From NCBI RefSeq assembly GCF_001440405.1, contig NZ_LLXX01000239.1, positions 1 to 49,460 of the forward strand: a DNA stretch of 49,460 nt. The letters are read 5' to 3'. The translations under genes were made by a program, and so were the position numbers. Positions 1 through 8,139 of this stretch are shown here, in pieces; positions within the stretch are counted from its first letter, which is position 1; each line of letters opens with the position of its first letter. This DNA comes from Bradyrhizobium valentinum. GTDB lineage: Bacteria > Pseudomonadota > Alphaproteobacteria > Rhizobiales > Xanthobacteraceae. Under the pieces are notes generated by a model. It did not search any database and was not told the DNA's origin. It saw nothing but the letters and a program-made list of their open reading frames with translations.

Positions 1-1
1 C

Positions 2-70
2 AGTCGCGATCCACTCGTGAAGAAAATGAACGAGGACGAAAAGCAGAAGGTCGAGACCAAGGGCAAATAA
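2..70 (+). CDS. C-terminal end of an unidentified gene
   Basis: An open frame enters from the left edge and ends at a TAA at 68-70. Only 22 residues are visible, and they are charged and lysine-rich (ending KVETKGK). The tail is too short to assign to a family. An intrinsic terminator follows 11 bases later, which supports this being a real gene end on the plus strand. Confidence 0.6.
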   Translation, partial: SRDPLVKKMNEDEKQKVETKGK

Positions 71-80
71 GCCAAATTGA

Positions 81-111
81 AAGCGGCGGACTTTGGTCCG
101 CCGCTTTTTTT
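81..111 (+). terminator. Intrinsic terminator
   Basis: An 11-bp perfect stem (81-91 with 96-106) with a four-base TTTG loop runs into a T tract through 111. It ends the partial plus-strand gene. The opposite strand reads the stem into a T-rich stretch, so it may also stop transcription from the convergent PQQ dehydrogenase gene, which ends at 155. Confidence 0.85.
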
Positions 112-154
112 CGTGCCGCTCTGTTTGCCTTCCTCGCGCAATTACCCTTGGCAG

Positions 155-1882
155 TTACTTCTTGATGGCAAACACCCAGACGACGCCGCCCTGCGGCACG
201 TTGTTCTCGATACCAATGTTGTTGGTCGTCAGAGCGTCCTGGATGCGCTGGGCGTCTACGCCCCATCCGGACTGGATGGCGATATACTGCGTCCCCTCCA
301 CTTCGTACGCAACGGGCATGCCCACGATGCCGGAGTTGGTCTTCTGCTCCCAAAGCAGTTCGCCTGTCTTGGCATGGAAGGCGCGGAACATCCGGTCGTT
401 GGTACCTCCGACAAAGACGAGGTCGCCAGCGGTGGCCGTCACCGAGCCAAACAGGTGCGATCTGGGGTAAATATGCGACCAGACCTTCTTTCCCGTGGCC
501 GGATCCCACGCCTGCAGTTCACCAAAATGAGTAGCGCCGGCCCGAACCTTCAGACCGATATCTTCGGGCTTGGTCCCGAGCCAAAGCTGACCGGGAACCA
601 ACGGCACCTTCTCGCCGGTAAAGCCGCCGCAGAAGTTCTCGTTGGCGGGAACGTAGACAAAGCGGGTCTTCGGACTATAGGCCGCTGACGGCCAATCCTT
701 GCCGCCCCATAGCGATGGACAGAACTCAACCCGCTTGCCAATAACCGGCTTGTGAGCCGGATCTACAATCGGCTTGCCCGTCTCGGGTTCAATGCCCTTC
801 CAGACGTCGGTATAGACATAAGGCCAGCCGGCCACATACTTGATGCTATCCGGCTTGCGCTCGAGTATCCAGAAGATCGCGTTGCGTCCCGGATGGATGA
901 GGCTCTTGAAGATGCGGCCATCCCTCTGCAGGTCGACCAGCATTGGCGCTTCCACCTCGTCCCAATCCCAGGAATCGTTCTGATGGTACTGGAAATAGGT
1001 TTTGATTTTGCCGCTATCCGGGTCGAGTGCCAGCACTGAGGTTGTGTAGAGATTGTCGCCGGGGTGAGTATCTCCCGGCCACGGTGCGGCGTTGCCGGTG
1101 CCCCAGTAAATGGTCCTGGTGTCGGGATCGTAGTTGCCCGTCATCCACGCAGAGCCGCCACCCGTTTTCCAGTCGTCGCCGCTCCACGTTTCGTTGCCAG
1201 GCTCGCCTTTGCCGGGAATGGTGAAGGTCCGCCACAATTCTTTGCCGTCATTGGCATCATACGCGACGACATAGCCCCGCACGCCGAATTCACCGCCGGC
1301 GGCACCGACGATAACCTTTCCATCGACAATCAGCGGCATCAGGGTCAGGTACTGACCCTTCTTGTAGTCCTGGACTTTGATGTCCCAGAGGACTTTGCCC
1401 GTTTTGGCATCGAGCGCGACCACATGGTCATCCGTTGTAGCCAGGTACAGCTTGTCTTGCCACAATCCCACCCCGCGGTTGGTCGGGTGCAATTGGAAGA
1501 GATCGTCGGGGAGCTGACGTTTGTAACGCCAGTACTCATCGCCTGTCTTGGCGTTGAGGGCGATCACCTGGCCCTGTGGGGTGGCGACGAACATCACGCC
1601 ATTGTTTACGATCGGCGGAGCCTCGTGCCCTTCAATCACGCCGGTCGAGAAGGTCCACACGGGTACCAGGTCTTTCACGTTCGAGGTGTTGATCTGGCCG
1701 AGTGGGCTGTATCCCTGGCCGTCATAGGTTCGGCGATAGAGCATCCAATTGCTAGGTTCCGGGTTCTTCAGGCGGTCGGCTGTCACTGGGGTGTATTTCT
1801 CAATCGGGCCGGCAGGGGCAGCGATTGAAAATAGGAATGTGGACGCGACAACGCTCGACAATAGCCATTGCTTTCTGGTCAT
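155..1882 (-). CDS. PQQ-dependent alcohol dehydrogenase (methanol/ethanol family quinoprotein)
   Basis: This is a periplasmic quinoprotein predicted to oxidise an alcohol and pass electrons to a cytochrome c. The protein is 575 aa with a signal peptide (about 1-24) followed by an eight-bladed propeller with repeated W-motifs. There is no C-terminal cytochrome c domain, so it is a type I enzyme. Visible active-site features are GGEFGVRG (E198), WGTGN (N264) and NDSWDWD, giving catalytic D306 with a second aspartate, D308, two residues on. That D-x-D spacing is the signature of lanthanide-using XoxF/ExaF enzymes. The vicinal CysCys pair of classical methanol dehydrogenase is absent; LHPTNRG (131-137) stands in its place. 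I chose the ATG at 1882 over 1891 because GGGAG lies at proper spacing only from the former. It lies 87 bases downstream of the Rieske remnant on the same strand. The substrate cannot be read from sequence. Confidence 0.93.
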   Translation of the reverse strand: MTRKQWLLSSVVASTFLFSIAAPAGPIEKYTPVTADRLKNPEPSNWMLYRRTYDGQGYSPLGQINTSNVKDLVPVWTFSTGVIEGHEAPPIVNNGVMFVATPQGQVIALNAKTGDEYWRYKRQLPDDLFQLHPTNRGVGLWQDKLYLATTDDHVVALDAKTGKVLWDIKVQDYKKGQYLTLMPLIVDGKVIVGAAGGEFGVRGYVVAYDANDGKELWRTFTIPGKGEPGNETWSGDDWKTGGGSAWMTGNYDPDTRTIYWGTGNAAPWPGDTHPGDNLYTTSVLALDPDSGKIKTYFQYHQNDSWDWDEVEAPMLVDLQRDGRIFKSLIHPGRNAIFWILERKPDSIKYVAGWPYVYTDVWKGIEPETGKPIVDPAHKPVIGKRVEFCPSLWGGKDWPSAAYSPKTRFVYVPANENFCGGFTGEKVPLVPGQLWLGTKPEDIGLKVRAGATHFGELQAWDPATGKKVWSHIYPRSHLFGSVTATAGDLVFVGGTNDRMFRAFHAKTGELLWEQKTNSGIVGMPVAYEVEGTQYIAIQSGWGVDAQRIQDALTTNNIGIENNVPQGGVVWVFAIKK

Positions 1883-1969
1883 GGACGTCATCTCCCTAGC
1901 TCTTTCTCTCTGCCCACCCTTGGTGGTGCGATCATCTGGGGCATGGGAATCAGATGCGACCGCGCCCCA

Positions 1970-2556
1970 TCACCCTGGTTGTTGAGCACCTACCCTTCCA
2001 ACGAATGTTGCAGCTATAGTGAGCGAGCCGTCGGCAATTGCCAGCGGGAGTGGCGGCAGACGCCGGGGCGCGGGCCCGAACACGACTTGCGCGCCTTTCC
2101 GCGGATTGAATTCGGAATTGTGACAAAAGCACTTGAGAACGTCTTTGTCGCCCGTCTCGGACTTCAGCCAGCCGGTGACAGAACATCCGGTGTGAGTACA
2201 GATGGCCGAATAGGCTGCGATGCCCTCAGCAGAGCGTGAGCGGGTCTCCTCATTTCGCCGGGATCAAGCCTTATGACCAGGATCTCGTTCAACCGCGAGC
2301 CGTTGCGGACGACCGACGTATTGGGGTCCTTCGGCCAGGCGTGCAGCGGCGGTTCGCCGAGCTTCACGTCATCGGGCGCGATGACGGCGCCGACGCGTTC
2401 GCCTTCGGAGACAACAAGAAGATCGCCTTTCTTCGGCCGGTCGCTGCTGCCGGGCTGATCTTCTTGTGCCGCAGCGAACCTCCCCCCCGTCAGAAACGCT
2501 CCGGTGGCGAGCGTCGTCAAAAGAAGCGAGCGTCGCGTTTGCTTCGGACACCGCAT
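1970..2556 (-). pseudogene. Rieske [2Fe-2S] protein gene broken by a frameshift
   Basis: The first frame opens at an ATG at 2556 with a good GGAGAGGA site. It encodes a Tat-like signal (TRRSLLLTTLATGAFL) and the first half of a small Rieske protein up to LDPGEMR. Near 2249 the homology moves to another frame. That frame reads RSAEGIAAYSAI, then CTHTGC and CFCHNSEFNP, the two iron-sulfur ligand boxes, and ends at a TGA at 1970-1972. Left uncorrected, the first frame reads on to about 2164 and lacks all cluster ligands. One missing base explains the break, and the restored protein would be about 195 aa. Its role would be periplasmic electron transfer, plausibly serving the neighbouring quinoprotein. 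It is either a true pseudogene or a sequencing error, because both halves look well conserved. Confidence 0.8.
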
Positions 2557-2685
2557 CTGTCCTCTCCAGCTCCGCTATGAGCCTGGATCTCAGTCGCGTG
2601 TAACCTCGGCGCTTGACAGCAAGGGTAATAAACCACGCGTCAGGGAGACGAGGTTACGCTCAGTCGTGCGACACCTCCAGAAGGC

Positions 2686-2964
2686 TCAGCGCGGCTTTTC
2701 ACCGCTGCCTGTCGCTCCGGTCGAGGTGCCTGTGGCTGAGCCCGTTGTCGGCGGAGCAGAGTCAGTCTTTCCAGGGGGACGGGCGGCAGCACCGGGCTTT
2801 TCCTGCTCGCCGACATACCCCGACTCACCGGACTGGCGAGTCTTGGCGCCCTTGTCAGCCTCCTCCTGCATTTGTGGGTTCGGTGCCGGCTGCTGCTGCG
2901 CCAGCGCTGGCAAGGTGATCATCGTTCCGCTCGCGACAAGCATCGCAACCATTGTGGTTCGCAT
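2686..2964 (-). CDS. Small secreted Pro/Gln/Gly-rich protein
   Basis: The 92-aa product has a clear signal peptide (MRTTMVAMLVASG, ending ALAQ near residue 23). The mature part is low-complexity and rich in Gln, Pro, Gly, Thr and Lys, probably disordered. The start at 2964 is set by GGGGAGGA about eight bases upstream; the longer frame from 3006 has no such site. It is the first gene of a probable minus-strand unit with the Rieske and PQQ dehydrogenase genes. I do not recognise a domain, and its function is unknown. Confidence 0.65.
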   Translation of the reverse strand: MRTTMVAMLVASGTMITLPALAQQQPAPNPQMQEEADKGAKTRQSGESGYVGEQEKPGAAARPPGKTDSAPPTTGSATGTSTGATGSGEKPR

Positions 2965-3006
2965 GGAAAGTCCTCCCCATCGTAGCGTCACTTCTAAGAA
3001 TACCAA

Positions 3007-3480
3007 CGCGCCGGCTCGCGATGGTTCCTAGTTCATCCTGCTATTTTCAAGACAAGGGATGCGGCAAGGCGCGCAGCCGCGCTGCTGGTGAGATACGCAA
3101 CATAGAAGGCATAAGGCGCCGATTCGCGTAAACATGATCCCAGCGCCGAACGGCCTTAAGAACGCTTACGTCGGCCATTCGGCGGGATCAGCACGTCGCA
3201 GAAGGGCCAACACCGGACATGCAGCGCCGCATCGTCGACCGTGTCGAGCCGAAGACCTTATTCCCCTTCGGAGCGCCGGGCGAAAGTCCCGTGCATGCGG
3301 CACCATCCCATCGCCAGTGATTGACACCGGCTCCCGCTTCTGGTTTTCGCCCCATAGCGTGGGTTGAAGTACATGGGCAATCGCGTGAGGTTGATCCTTG
3401 GGGCGGTCCAATCGCGTACCGCCCTATTTTCATGTGTGCTACCTAGTTGGGTAGCAAAATGGTAGCAGGAAAAGCAGATC
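3007..3480. other. Intergenic stretch without a recognised gene
   Basis: Short overlapping frames occur on both strands here, but none has a plausible start site, family match or signal peptide. The leader of the 92-aa gene (minus) and of the 72-aa gene (plus) must lie in it. Confidence 0.5.
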
Positions 3481-3699
3481 ATGACTGACGATCAGGTCAA
3501 TCTAGTCGTTCAGCACCTTTGCGAGCAATTGCACTTGGCGCTCCGATTGAAGGGCAGCGAGGCACATCCACCAAACGCCAAGGATATTGGATTCGATCCT
3601 GCCTCTGTAAGAACTGTATTGCTGACCGGCTTGCGTTCGGCGGGTGTCACGATCCACCACGAGGCAGCCGGGGCGAGCGAAGAGCCGCCGTGGTCCTAA
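3481..3699 (+). CDS. Small hypothetical protein (72 aa)
   Basis: The ATG is preceded by AGGA about eight bases upstream. The product (MTDDQVNLVVQHLCEQLHLAL..., ending EEPPWS) has an amphipathic helical start and no membrane segment or known motif. A GC hairpin (CGCGGG/CCCGCG) lies just after the stop. It could be a real small cytosolic protein; no function is proposed. Confidence 0.45.
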   Translation: MTDDQVNLVVQHLCEQLHLALRLKGSEAHPPNAKDIGFDPASVRTVLLTGLRSAGVTIHHEAAGASEEPPWS

Positions 3700-3936
3700 A
3701 CGCAAAACGCGGGACAGAAGCCCCGCGCCAATATCTCAGTTGGTGGTCATTTTCGACCGACTTACCCGGTTATCTCACCGGTTGATGTCCGTGTTGCCAC
3801 GGAAGCAGAAGGGGCGAATGCGACTCCGGCAGCCGCCGCTGGGCCCTCGTGATGCCGCTAGTCAAATCGCACATGTGCAGCAAATGCTGCCGCACGCGGC
3901 GGTCTTAGATACGAAACATGTTGACAGGGCTCGGCT

Positions 3937-4491
3937 TTATTCGTCCTTCCATTTGATCGAGCAGCCAATAGACGCCTTTTGCTCAGCCGGCGCCACACCG
4001 GTGGTCGCAATCGCACGCATGGCCTCGACTAGCTCTCGGGGTGCCCCCGCGCGAGGCGGAGTTGTGCGGCCTTCGTCGAGCCGGCCGCGATACTTGGAAT
4101 TGCGGTCGGCATTGTAACCGAAGAAGTCCGGCGTACAGACCGCCCCATACGCCCGTGCGACTGTCTGGGTCTCGTCGTGGAGATATGGAAACGGGAAATC
4201 ATGAGCTTTCGCGAAGCGCTTCATGTTCTCAAATGAGTCTTCGGGATAGCTCGCCGCATCGTTCGAGCAAATCGCCGCAAAGCCTACGCTCTCCGACATC
4301 AGCACGCGGGCGTCCGAAACCATGCGGTCGATCACTGCTTTAACATAGGGACAATGGTTGCAGATGAAGACGACGACCGTGCCTTTTTCGCCCGCAACGT
4401 CGTCCAGTGTGTAAGTCTTGCCGTCGGTGGCCGGAAGCCGGAACTCGGCCGCCGGCGTATCAAGAACGGCTTGAGTAGCTGTTGTCGCCAT
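3937..4491 (-). CDS. Thioredoxin-fold redoxin (AhpC/TSA-like)
   Basis: The 184-aa protein has no signal peptide. Its N-terminal pattern FRLPATDGKTYTLDDV is typical of AhpC/TSA redoxins. The active-site region is VFICNHCPYVKAV (CxxC, CNHC, about residues 38-41), and CTPDFFGY carries a further cysteine in the 110s. This matches the cytosolic 'thioredoxin family protein' group with CNHCPYVK, predicted thiol-disulfide oxidoreductases. The start at 4491 is fixed by a near-perfect AGGAGGT six bases upstream; the in-frame extension to 4836 is antisense to nothing real and lacks homology. It lies 95 bases downstream of the DUF3047 gene on the same strand, so co-transcription is likely. Confidence 0.85.
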   Translation of the reverse strand: MATTATQAVLDTPAAEFRLPATDGKTYTLDDVAGEKGTVVVFICNHCPYVKAVIDRMVSDARVLMSESVGFAAICSNDAASYPEDSFENMKRFAKAHDFPFPYLHDETQTVARAYGAVCTPDFFGYNADRNSKYRGRLDEGRTTPPRAGAPRELVEAMRAIATTGVAPAEQKASIGCSIKWKDE

Positions 4492-4586
4492 ATTGCACCT
4501 CCTTGTCCCGAAGACGCGTCTGCCGCATAGCGATGAGGTCGCCGATGCTATGGAGACCTTGCAGGATAGTTCACTCTCGCGGTGTC

Positions 4587-5618
4587 TCAAAGCTTCAGGG
4601 TTCCGGCGCCCGGTTGGGAGATCTGCATGTCGGCGAAGCGGCACGAGCCGCTGCGGCGCTGGAAGAGAGAGACGCCGAGCAGCCAGACGTTGACGACGGT
4701 TCTGGCAGGGCCGCCGATGTGCTCCTTGTAGTCCGCGTAGATGTCGCGCTCGTCGCTGACCCACTTGCCGAGATCGGCGAAACCGCTGCGGACCGCCATG
4801 TGCGACTCGAGCGGCGTCCAGCGCGGGATCGGGCACCGGAACGCGGTGCCGATCGGGAGGCTCGAACTCCAGAAGTAGGTGAGGTCCTGGCCGTCGTCGA
4901 ACTCCGCGGCGATGGAGAGGTAGTCGTGCGAGGTGAGCTGGTTTTCCGGCAGCCGCGACGGCAGCTCCTCGACGATCCAGCGCCAGCTCAGTTTGGTCTG
5001 CGGCTTCAGTTCGATGCCGACGGAGCGCTGCAGAATGCCCGCGTTTTTCAGCGGCTCGACGGAAATCGCGCCGTTGCCGATATCATTGAAGATGACCGGG
5101 CCGCCGCCCAGCATGAAGAAGTTGCGCCAGCCCGCGGGCAGCTTGCGGGGCGACTGGAGCCGCGCCAGTTCTGCAGCAACGATGCCGTCGACGTCGCCGT
5201 GGCTGAGCAGGCTTGTCAGGCCGGCGAGCGCGCTGCCGCGCCAGACCAGCGCCACGCCGTAGATGCGCGCGTCCGCCTTGGCGTACTCGTCCTTCGGCAC
5301 CGCCAGTTCGCCATCCGCATCCTTGAACTCGACGAGCGATCGCGCCATTTCGAGGGGACCGTCGGCGGCGGCCGTCATTGTCCCGGTGTTGCTCATCGGA
5401 TTGAACATGGGGCGGGCGCCCCGGGTGCGTACGTGAAACGCAACGCCAGGCTCGACCCACAGATCCTGTTCGCGGGCGAGCCACACGCGGCCGCCGAGCA
5501 AGAACGTTACTTCCTGCCCCTTGGTGAGGGTGATCCCGAGGTCCTTCCACGGCAACTCGAATTCACGAGTCCGCAGAGTACGGAGCGTAACCAGAGGATA
5601 CGGAGCGTAACTATGCAC
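4587..5618 (-). CDS. DUF3047 protein with an N-terminal lectin-like domain
   Basis: The C-terminal half (about residues 190-330) carries the DUF3047 pattern: LSWRWIVEELP, then HDYLSIAAEFDDG, then ESHMAVRSGFADLGKW with RDIYADY. The N-terminal half (ELPWKDLGITLTKGQEVTF...) resembles PA-IL-type galactose-binding domains, an inference from spacing of W, G and acidic positions. The start is uncertain. A GTG at 5618 is the nearest workable start but has its purine-rich site too close, and another GTG lies at 5630. Either way the 5' end overlaps the first bases of the divergent kinase gene at 5613. No signal peptide is visible. Function unknown. Confidence 0.7.
   Translation of the reverse strand: MHSYAPYPLVTLRTLRTREFELPWKDLGITLTKGQEVTFLLGGRVWLAREQDLWVEPGVAFHVRTRGARPMFNPMSNTGTMTAAADGPLEMARSLVEFKDADGELAVPKDEYAKADARIYGVALVWRGSALAGLTSLLSHGDVDGIVAAELARLQSPRKLPAGWRNFFMLGGGPVIFNDIGNGAISVEPLKNAGILQRSVGIELKPQTKLSWRWIVEELPSRLPENQLTSHDYLSIAAEFDDGQDLTYFWSSSLPIGTAFRCPIPRWTPLESHMAVRSGFADLGKWVSDERDIYADYKEHIGGPARTVVNVWLLGVSLFQRRSGSCRFADMQISQPGAGTLKL
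5579..5611 (+). promoter_or_regulatory. Tandem 13-nt direct repeats, candidate operator
   Basis: TACGGAGCGTAAC occurs at 5579-5591 and again at 5599-5611, exactly 20 bases apart, or two helical turns. The second copy supplies the ribosome site (GGAG) of the kinase gene. The position, between divergent DUF3047 and kinase genes, suggests regulator binding, perhaps by the adjacent NarL-type regulator. That binding is inference. Confidence 0.4.
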
Positions 5619-7013
5619 CTCCTGTTGCACCTCATCGGACGCCTCGTCGCCGTCGTCGCGGTCTGCCTGACCACGGCCGTGGCGTGGGTCATGATCGATG
5701 CACACCGCGCGATCGATGCCGACGCCGCGGCGACGGCGGAACGGGTCGGCCAGCGCCTGGAGAGCCTTTACTGGCAGAAGCTGCTGTGGCGCGACGGCAT
5801 GAGTCGGGAGATGCTTCTTCCGATTCCCGACTGGCAGATGCTGACCATTGCGAGCGTCATTTCGCCGGGGAACTGCGTGACGTTCAGTCCGCCCGGCGAG
5901 GCGCCGCGGCAACTGTGCAGCCAGATTGAGGCGCTGGGGCCGCCAGCGCCGGCGCCGTTCGCCGCCGTCTTTGATGTGCTTTTCGGCCCACCAACACCGG
6001 TCCAGCGCTACCTTACCGTGCGCGACTGGAACGCCGGCTTTATCACCGCCGCGGCGGCGCCAGAGGCCGCGCTACGGCTGGCATGGCGGCAGGTTTCCGT
6101 CGTCACAGGGGTCGCGGCGGCTATGGCCGCAGCCATTGCTGTGCTCGCTGCGATGATGATCGGACACGCGCTGATCCCGGCGCGCGCCATCATCAATGGA
6201 CTGCGGCGGCTGCAGCAGGGCGATCTCGACTGGCGCCTGCCCGGCTTCCGCACCGCCGAATTCAACCTGATCGCGCGCGCCGTCAACGACCTCTCGGCGG
6301 CGCTGGCACGCACCAATGCCGCGCGCACGGCGCTCACCGCGCGTCTGCTTCAGGTGCAGGAAGAGGAGCGCCGGGCTCTGGCGCGGGATCTCCACGATGA
6401 GTTCGGGCAGTGCCTGACGGCGACGGCGGCACTGGCGGCGAGCATCGCGACCGGCGCGTCGCCGGAACGGGCCGACCTTGCCGATGACGCCCGCGCCATC
6501 GCCCGCATCCAGCGGCGGATGATGGAGAACCTGCGCAGCGCGCTGGTGCGCCTGCGGTCTCAGGACGTCGAAGAGATCGGGCTGGAGGCGAGCCTCCAGC
6601 AGCTCATACGGGACCACAATATGCGGGCGGCCCCGGGCGCCGTCTTCCGCCTGAACGTGATCGGCAAGCTTGCCGCCTTGCCGAAGCAGGTGGCGATCGA
6701 CATGTACCGCATTGCCCAGGAATGCTTGACCAACGCGGTGCGCCACGGCTCGCCGACGGAGGTGGAATTGAGCGTCGAGTGCGCCAGCGCCGGGGATGGA
6801 ACGATCGCCCTGACCGTGGAGGACGACGGCGGCGGCGATGCGGCGTGCGTCGATCCCCACCATGGACATGGGATCCTTGGCATCCGAGAAAGGGTTGCAG
6901 CCCGCGGCGGCAGCCTGTCGATCGGCAAGGCGGCCCGCGGCCTACGCCTGTCGGCGGTCATCCCGCTCATTGGGCCGGGACCTGCGCCGGCCTTCCACGG
7001 GGCGCCCGCATGA
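5613..7013 (+). CDS. NarL/UhpB-type sensor histidine kinase
   Basis: The 466-aa membrane kinase has transmembrane segments at about 7-27 and 163-184 around a periplasmic sensor, then a HAMP-like linker (ALIPARAIINGLRRLQQGDLDWRLP). A HisKA_3 dimerisation domain follows (EEERRALARDLHDEFGQ, phospho-acceptor H261). The ATPase domain has the N-box QECLTNAVRHG, the DDGGG box and GHGILGIRERV. GGAG lies seven bases before the ATG at 5613. An in-frame extension back to 4482 runs antisense to DUF3047 and is not coding. The stop overlaps the response regulator start (ATGA), so the two are translationally coupled. The stimulus is unknown; proximity to PQQ and redox genes allows a link to alcohol oxidation. 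Confidence 0.9.
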   Translation: MHLLLHLIGRLVAVVAVCLTTAVAWVMIDAHRAIDADAAATAERVGQRLESLYWQKLLWRDGMSREMLLPIPDWQMLTIASVISPGNCVTFSPPGEAPRQLCSQIEALGPPAPAPFAAVFDVLFGPPTPVQRYLTVRDWNAGFITAAAAPEAALRLAWRQVSVVTGVAAAMAAAIAVLAAMMIGHALIPARAIINGLRRLQQGDLDWRLPGFRTAEFNLIARAVNDLSAALARTNAARTALTARLLQVQEEERRALARDLHDEFGQCLTATAALAASIATGASPERADLADDARAIARIQRRMMENLRSALVRLRSQDVEEIGLEASLQQLIRDHNMRAAPGAVFRLNVIGKLAALPKQVAIDMYRIAQECLTNAVRHGSPTEVELSVECASAGDGTIALTVEDDGGGDAACVDPHHGHGILGIRERVAARGGSLSIGKAARGLRLSAVIPLIGPGPAPAFHGAPA

Positions 7014-7678
7014 CCCCGGTTCGCATCCTGCTCGTTGACGATCATCCTGTCGTCCGCGAAGGCTATCGCCGGCTGCTCGAACGCCAGGCCGGATTTCAGG
7101 TGTGTGCCGAAGTCGGCGACGCGAAGGCGGCCTGTTGCGCCTACAAGGACCACCGTCCCGACGTCGCCGTCATGGACATCGCCCTGCCCGGCGCCAGCGG
7201 GCTGGAGGCGGTGCGCCATATACGCCAATGGGACAGGGACGCCCGGGTTCTTGTTTTCACCATGCACGCTGGCCCGGCCTTCGCGCTCAAGGCATTCGAG
7301 GCCGGCGCATCGGGATACGTGACAAAGGGCACCGAACCGGAAGACCTGCTGAGCGCCGTTAAGACTGTCGCTGGCGGAGGACGATTCTTGAGCGAGGATA
7401 TCGCCCGCGCCGTCGCGGCCGACCGGCTGGCCGGATCGCGAAGCGTGGTCGAGCACCTGGGCCCGCGCGAAACGGAAATCCTGCGCCTGCTTGCCTCTGG
7501 AATAACAAGCGACGCGATTGCTGAACTGCTCAACCTCAGTCAGAAGACGATCCGGAACCATCACTACGCCATCAAGAACAAGATCGGAGCAAAGAACGAC
7601 GCGCACCTCGTCTGGCTCGCCGTCAGCGCGGGTCTCGTCAGCATCGCGGACGCCCGTTTCGATGTCGATCATGTGTGA
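7010..7678 (+). CDS. NarL/FixJ-family response regulator
   Basis: The 222-aa protein has a receiver domain with an acidic pocket at D10-D11, phospho-acceptor D56 (VMDIALPG) and K106 (GYVTKG). A LuxR-type helix-turn-helix follows at about 148-210 (LGPRETEILRLLASG, then SDAIAELLNLSQKTIRNH). It should act as a DNA-binding partner of the kinase encoded immediately upstream, with which it overlaps by four bases. Confidence 0.93.
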   Translation: MTPVRILLVDDHPVVREGYRRLLERQAGFQVCAEVGDAKAACCAYKDHRPDVAVMDIALPGASGLEAVRHIRQWDRDARVLVFTMHAGPAFALKAFEAGASGYVTKGTEPEDLLSAVKTVAGGGRFLSEDIARAVAADRLAGSRSVVEHLGPRETEILRLLASGITSDAIAELLNLSQKTIRNHHYAIKNKIGAKNDAHLVWLAVSAGLVSIADARFDVDHV

Positions 7679-7751
7679 CACGCGGCAGTCCGAAATGACA
7701 TGTGGCGTTAGCGTCGGGGTCCATGCCGGCGAAACCGAAGAGCTAAAAAAG

Positions 7752-7769
7752 GAGCCAAAATTTTGGCTC
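7752..7769. promoter_or_regulatory. Perfect 18-nt palindrome
   Basis: GAGCCAAAATTTTGGCTC is a perfect inverted repeat 74 bases after the regulator stop. On the minus strand it is followed by a run of six T, so it could work as a minus-strand terminator. On the plus strand there is no T tract. It may instead be an operator or a relic of the decayed coding copy in which it lies. Confidence 0.35.
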
Positions 7770-7789
7770 GTCTCAGAAAGCTCCGCAAA

Positions 7790-7866
7790 GTGGCGCGCCG
7801 CGGCCGATGAAGATGGGCACTATTGCTTCGCCGTAGCGCTATGACGCTATAGTCGATTACGCGCTC
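7790..7866 (+). repeat. 77-nt direct repeat, copy A (decayed coding end)
   Basis: This stretch matches 9451-9527 along its whole length at roughly three quarters identity. Both copies read in one frame as WRAxADEDGHYCFAV followed by two residues and a TGA (7842-7844 here). They look like the C-terminal codons of the same short rhizobial protein. Together they bracket the LimB-like gene. Confidence 0.6.
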
Positions 7867-8139
7867 CAACCGACTCGGGTTGCGGATACAGCAAATCATT
7901 TATGTCTGCAGGCTCGACCAAACCGTCAGGTTCCAACCGGGATCGCAAGAGTCGTCGCAACCGGACGCCTCTGCCGCCATCGACAATACACGACCTGGTG
8001 GCGCCGGGCCCCTCACCTGACTGATGTCTTTTCGAGGAATACGCGAAACGCCTGCGCGCAAACCCGCCTTGTTCCGGTCAAAGAAGCGGAGAACTATCCC
8101 AACGAGAAAGACCACATAACAAACCGCGGAGGATCGTCC

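Noticed and set aside
2230..2270. Programmed frameshift in the Rieske gene
   Set aside because: A -1 shift would be needed, but the bases around 2249 do not form a slippery heptamer; a plain deletion or sequencing error is simpler.
4482..5612. Long N-terminal extension of the NarL-type kinase frame
   Set aside because: It runs antisense to the DUF3047 gene, lacks membrane or domain patterns, and the true start at 5613 has a ribosome site and a signal/TM segment.
6560..7681. 373-residue minus-strand frame
   Set aside because: It is a high-GC shadow of the kinase and response regulator genes, with no family pattern.
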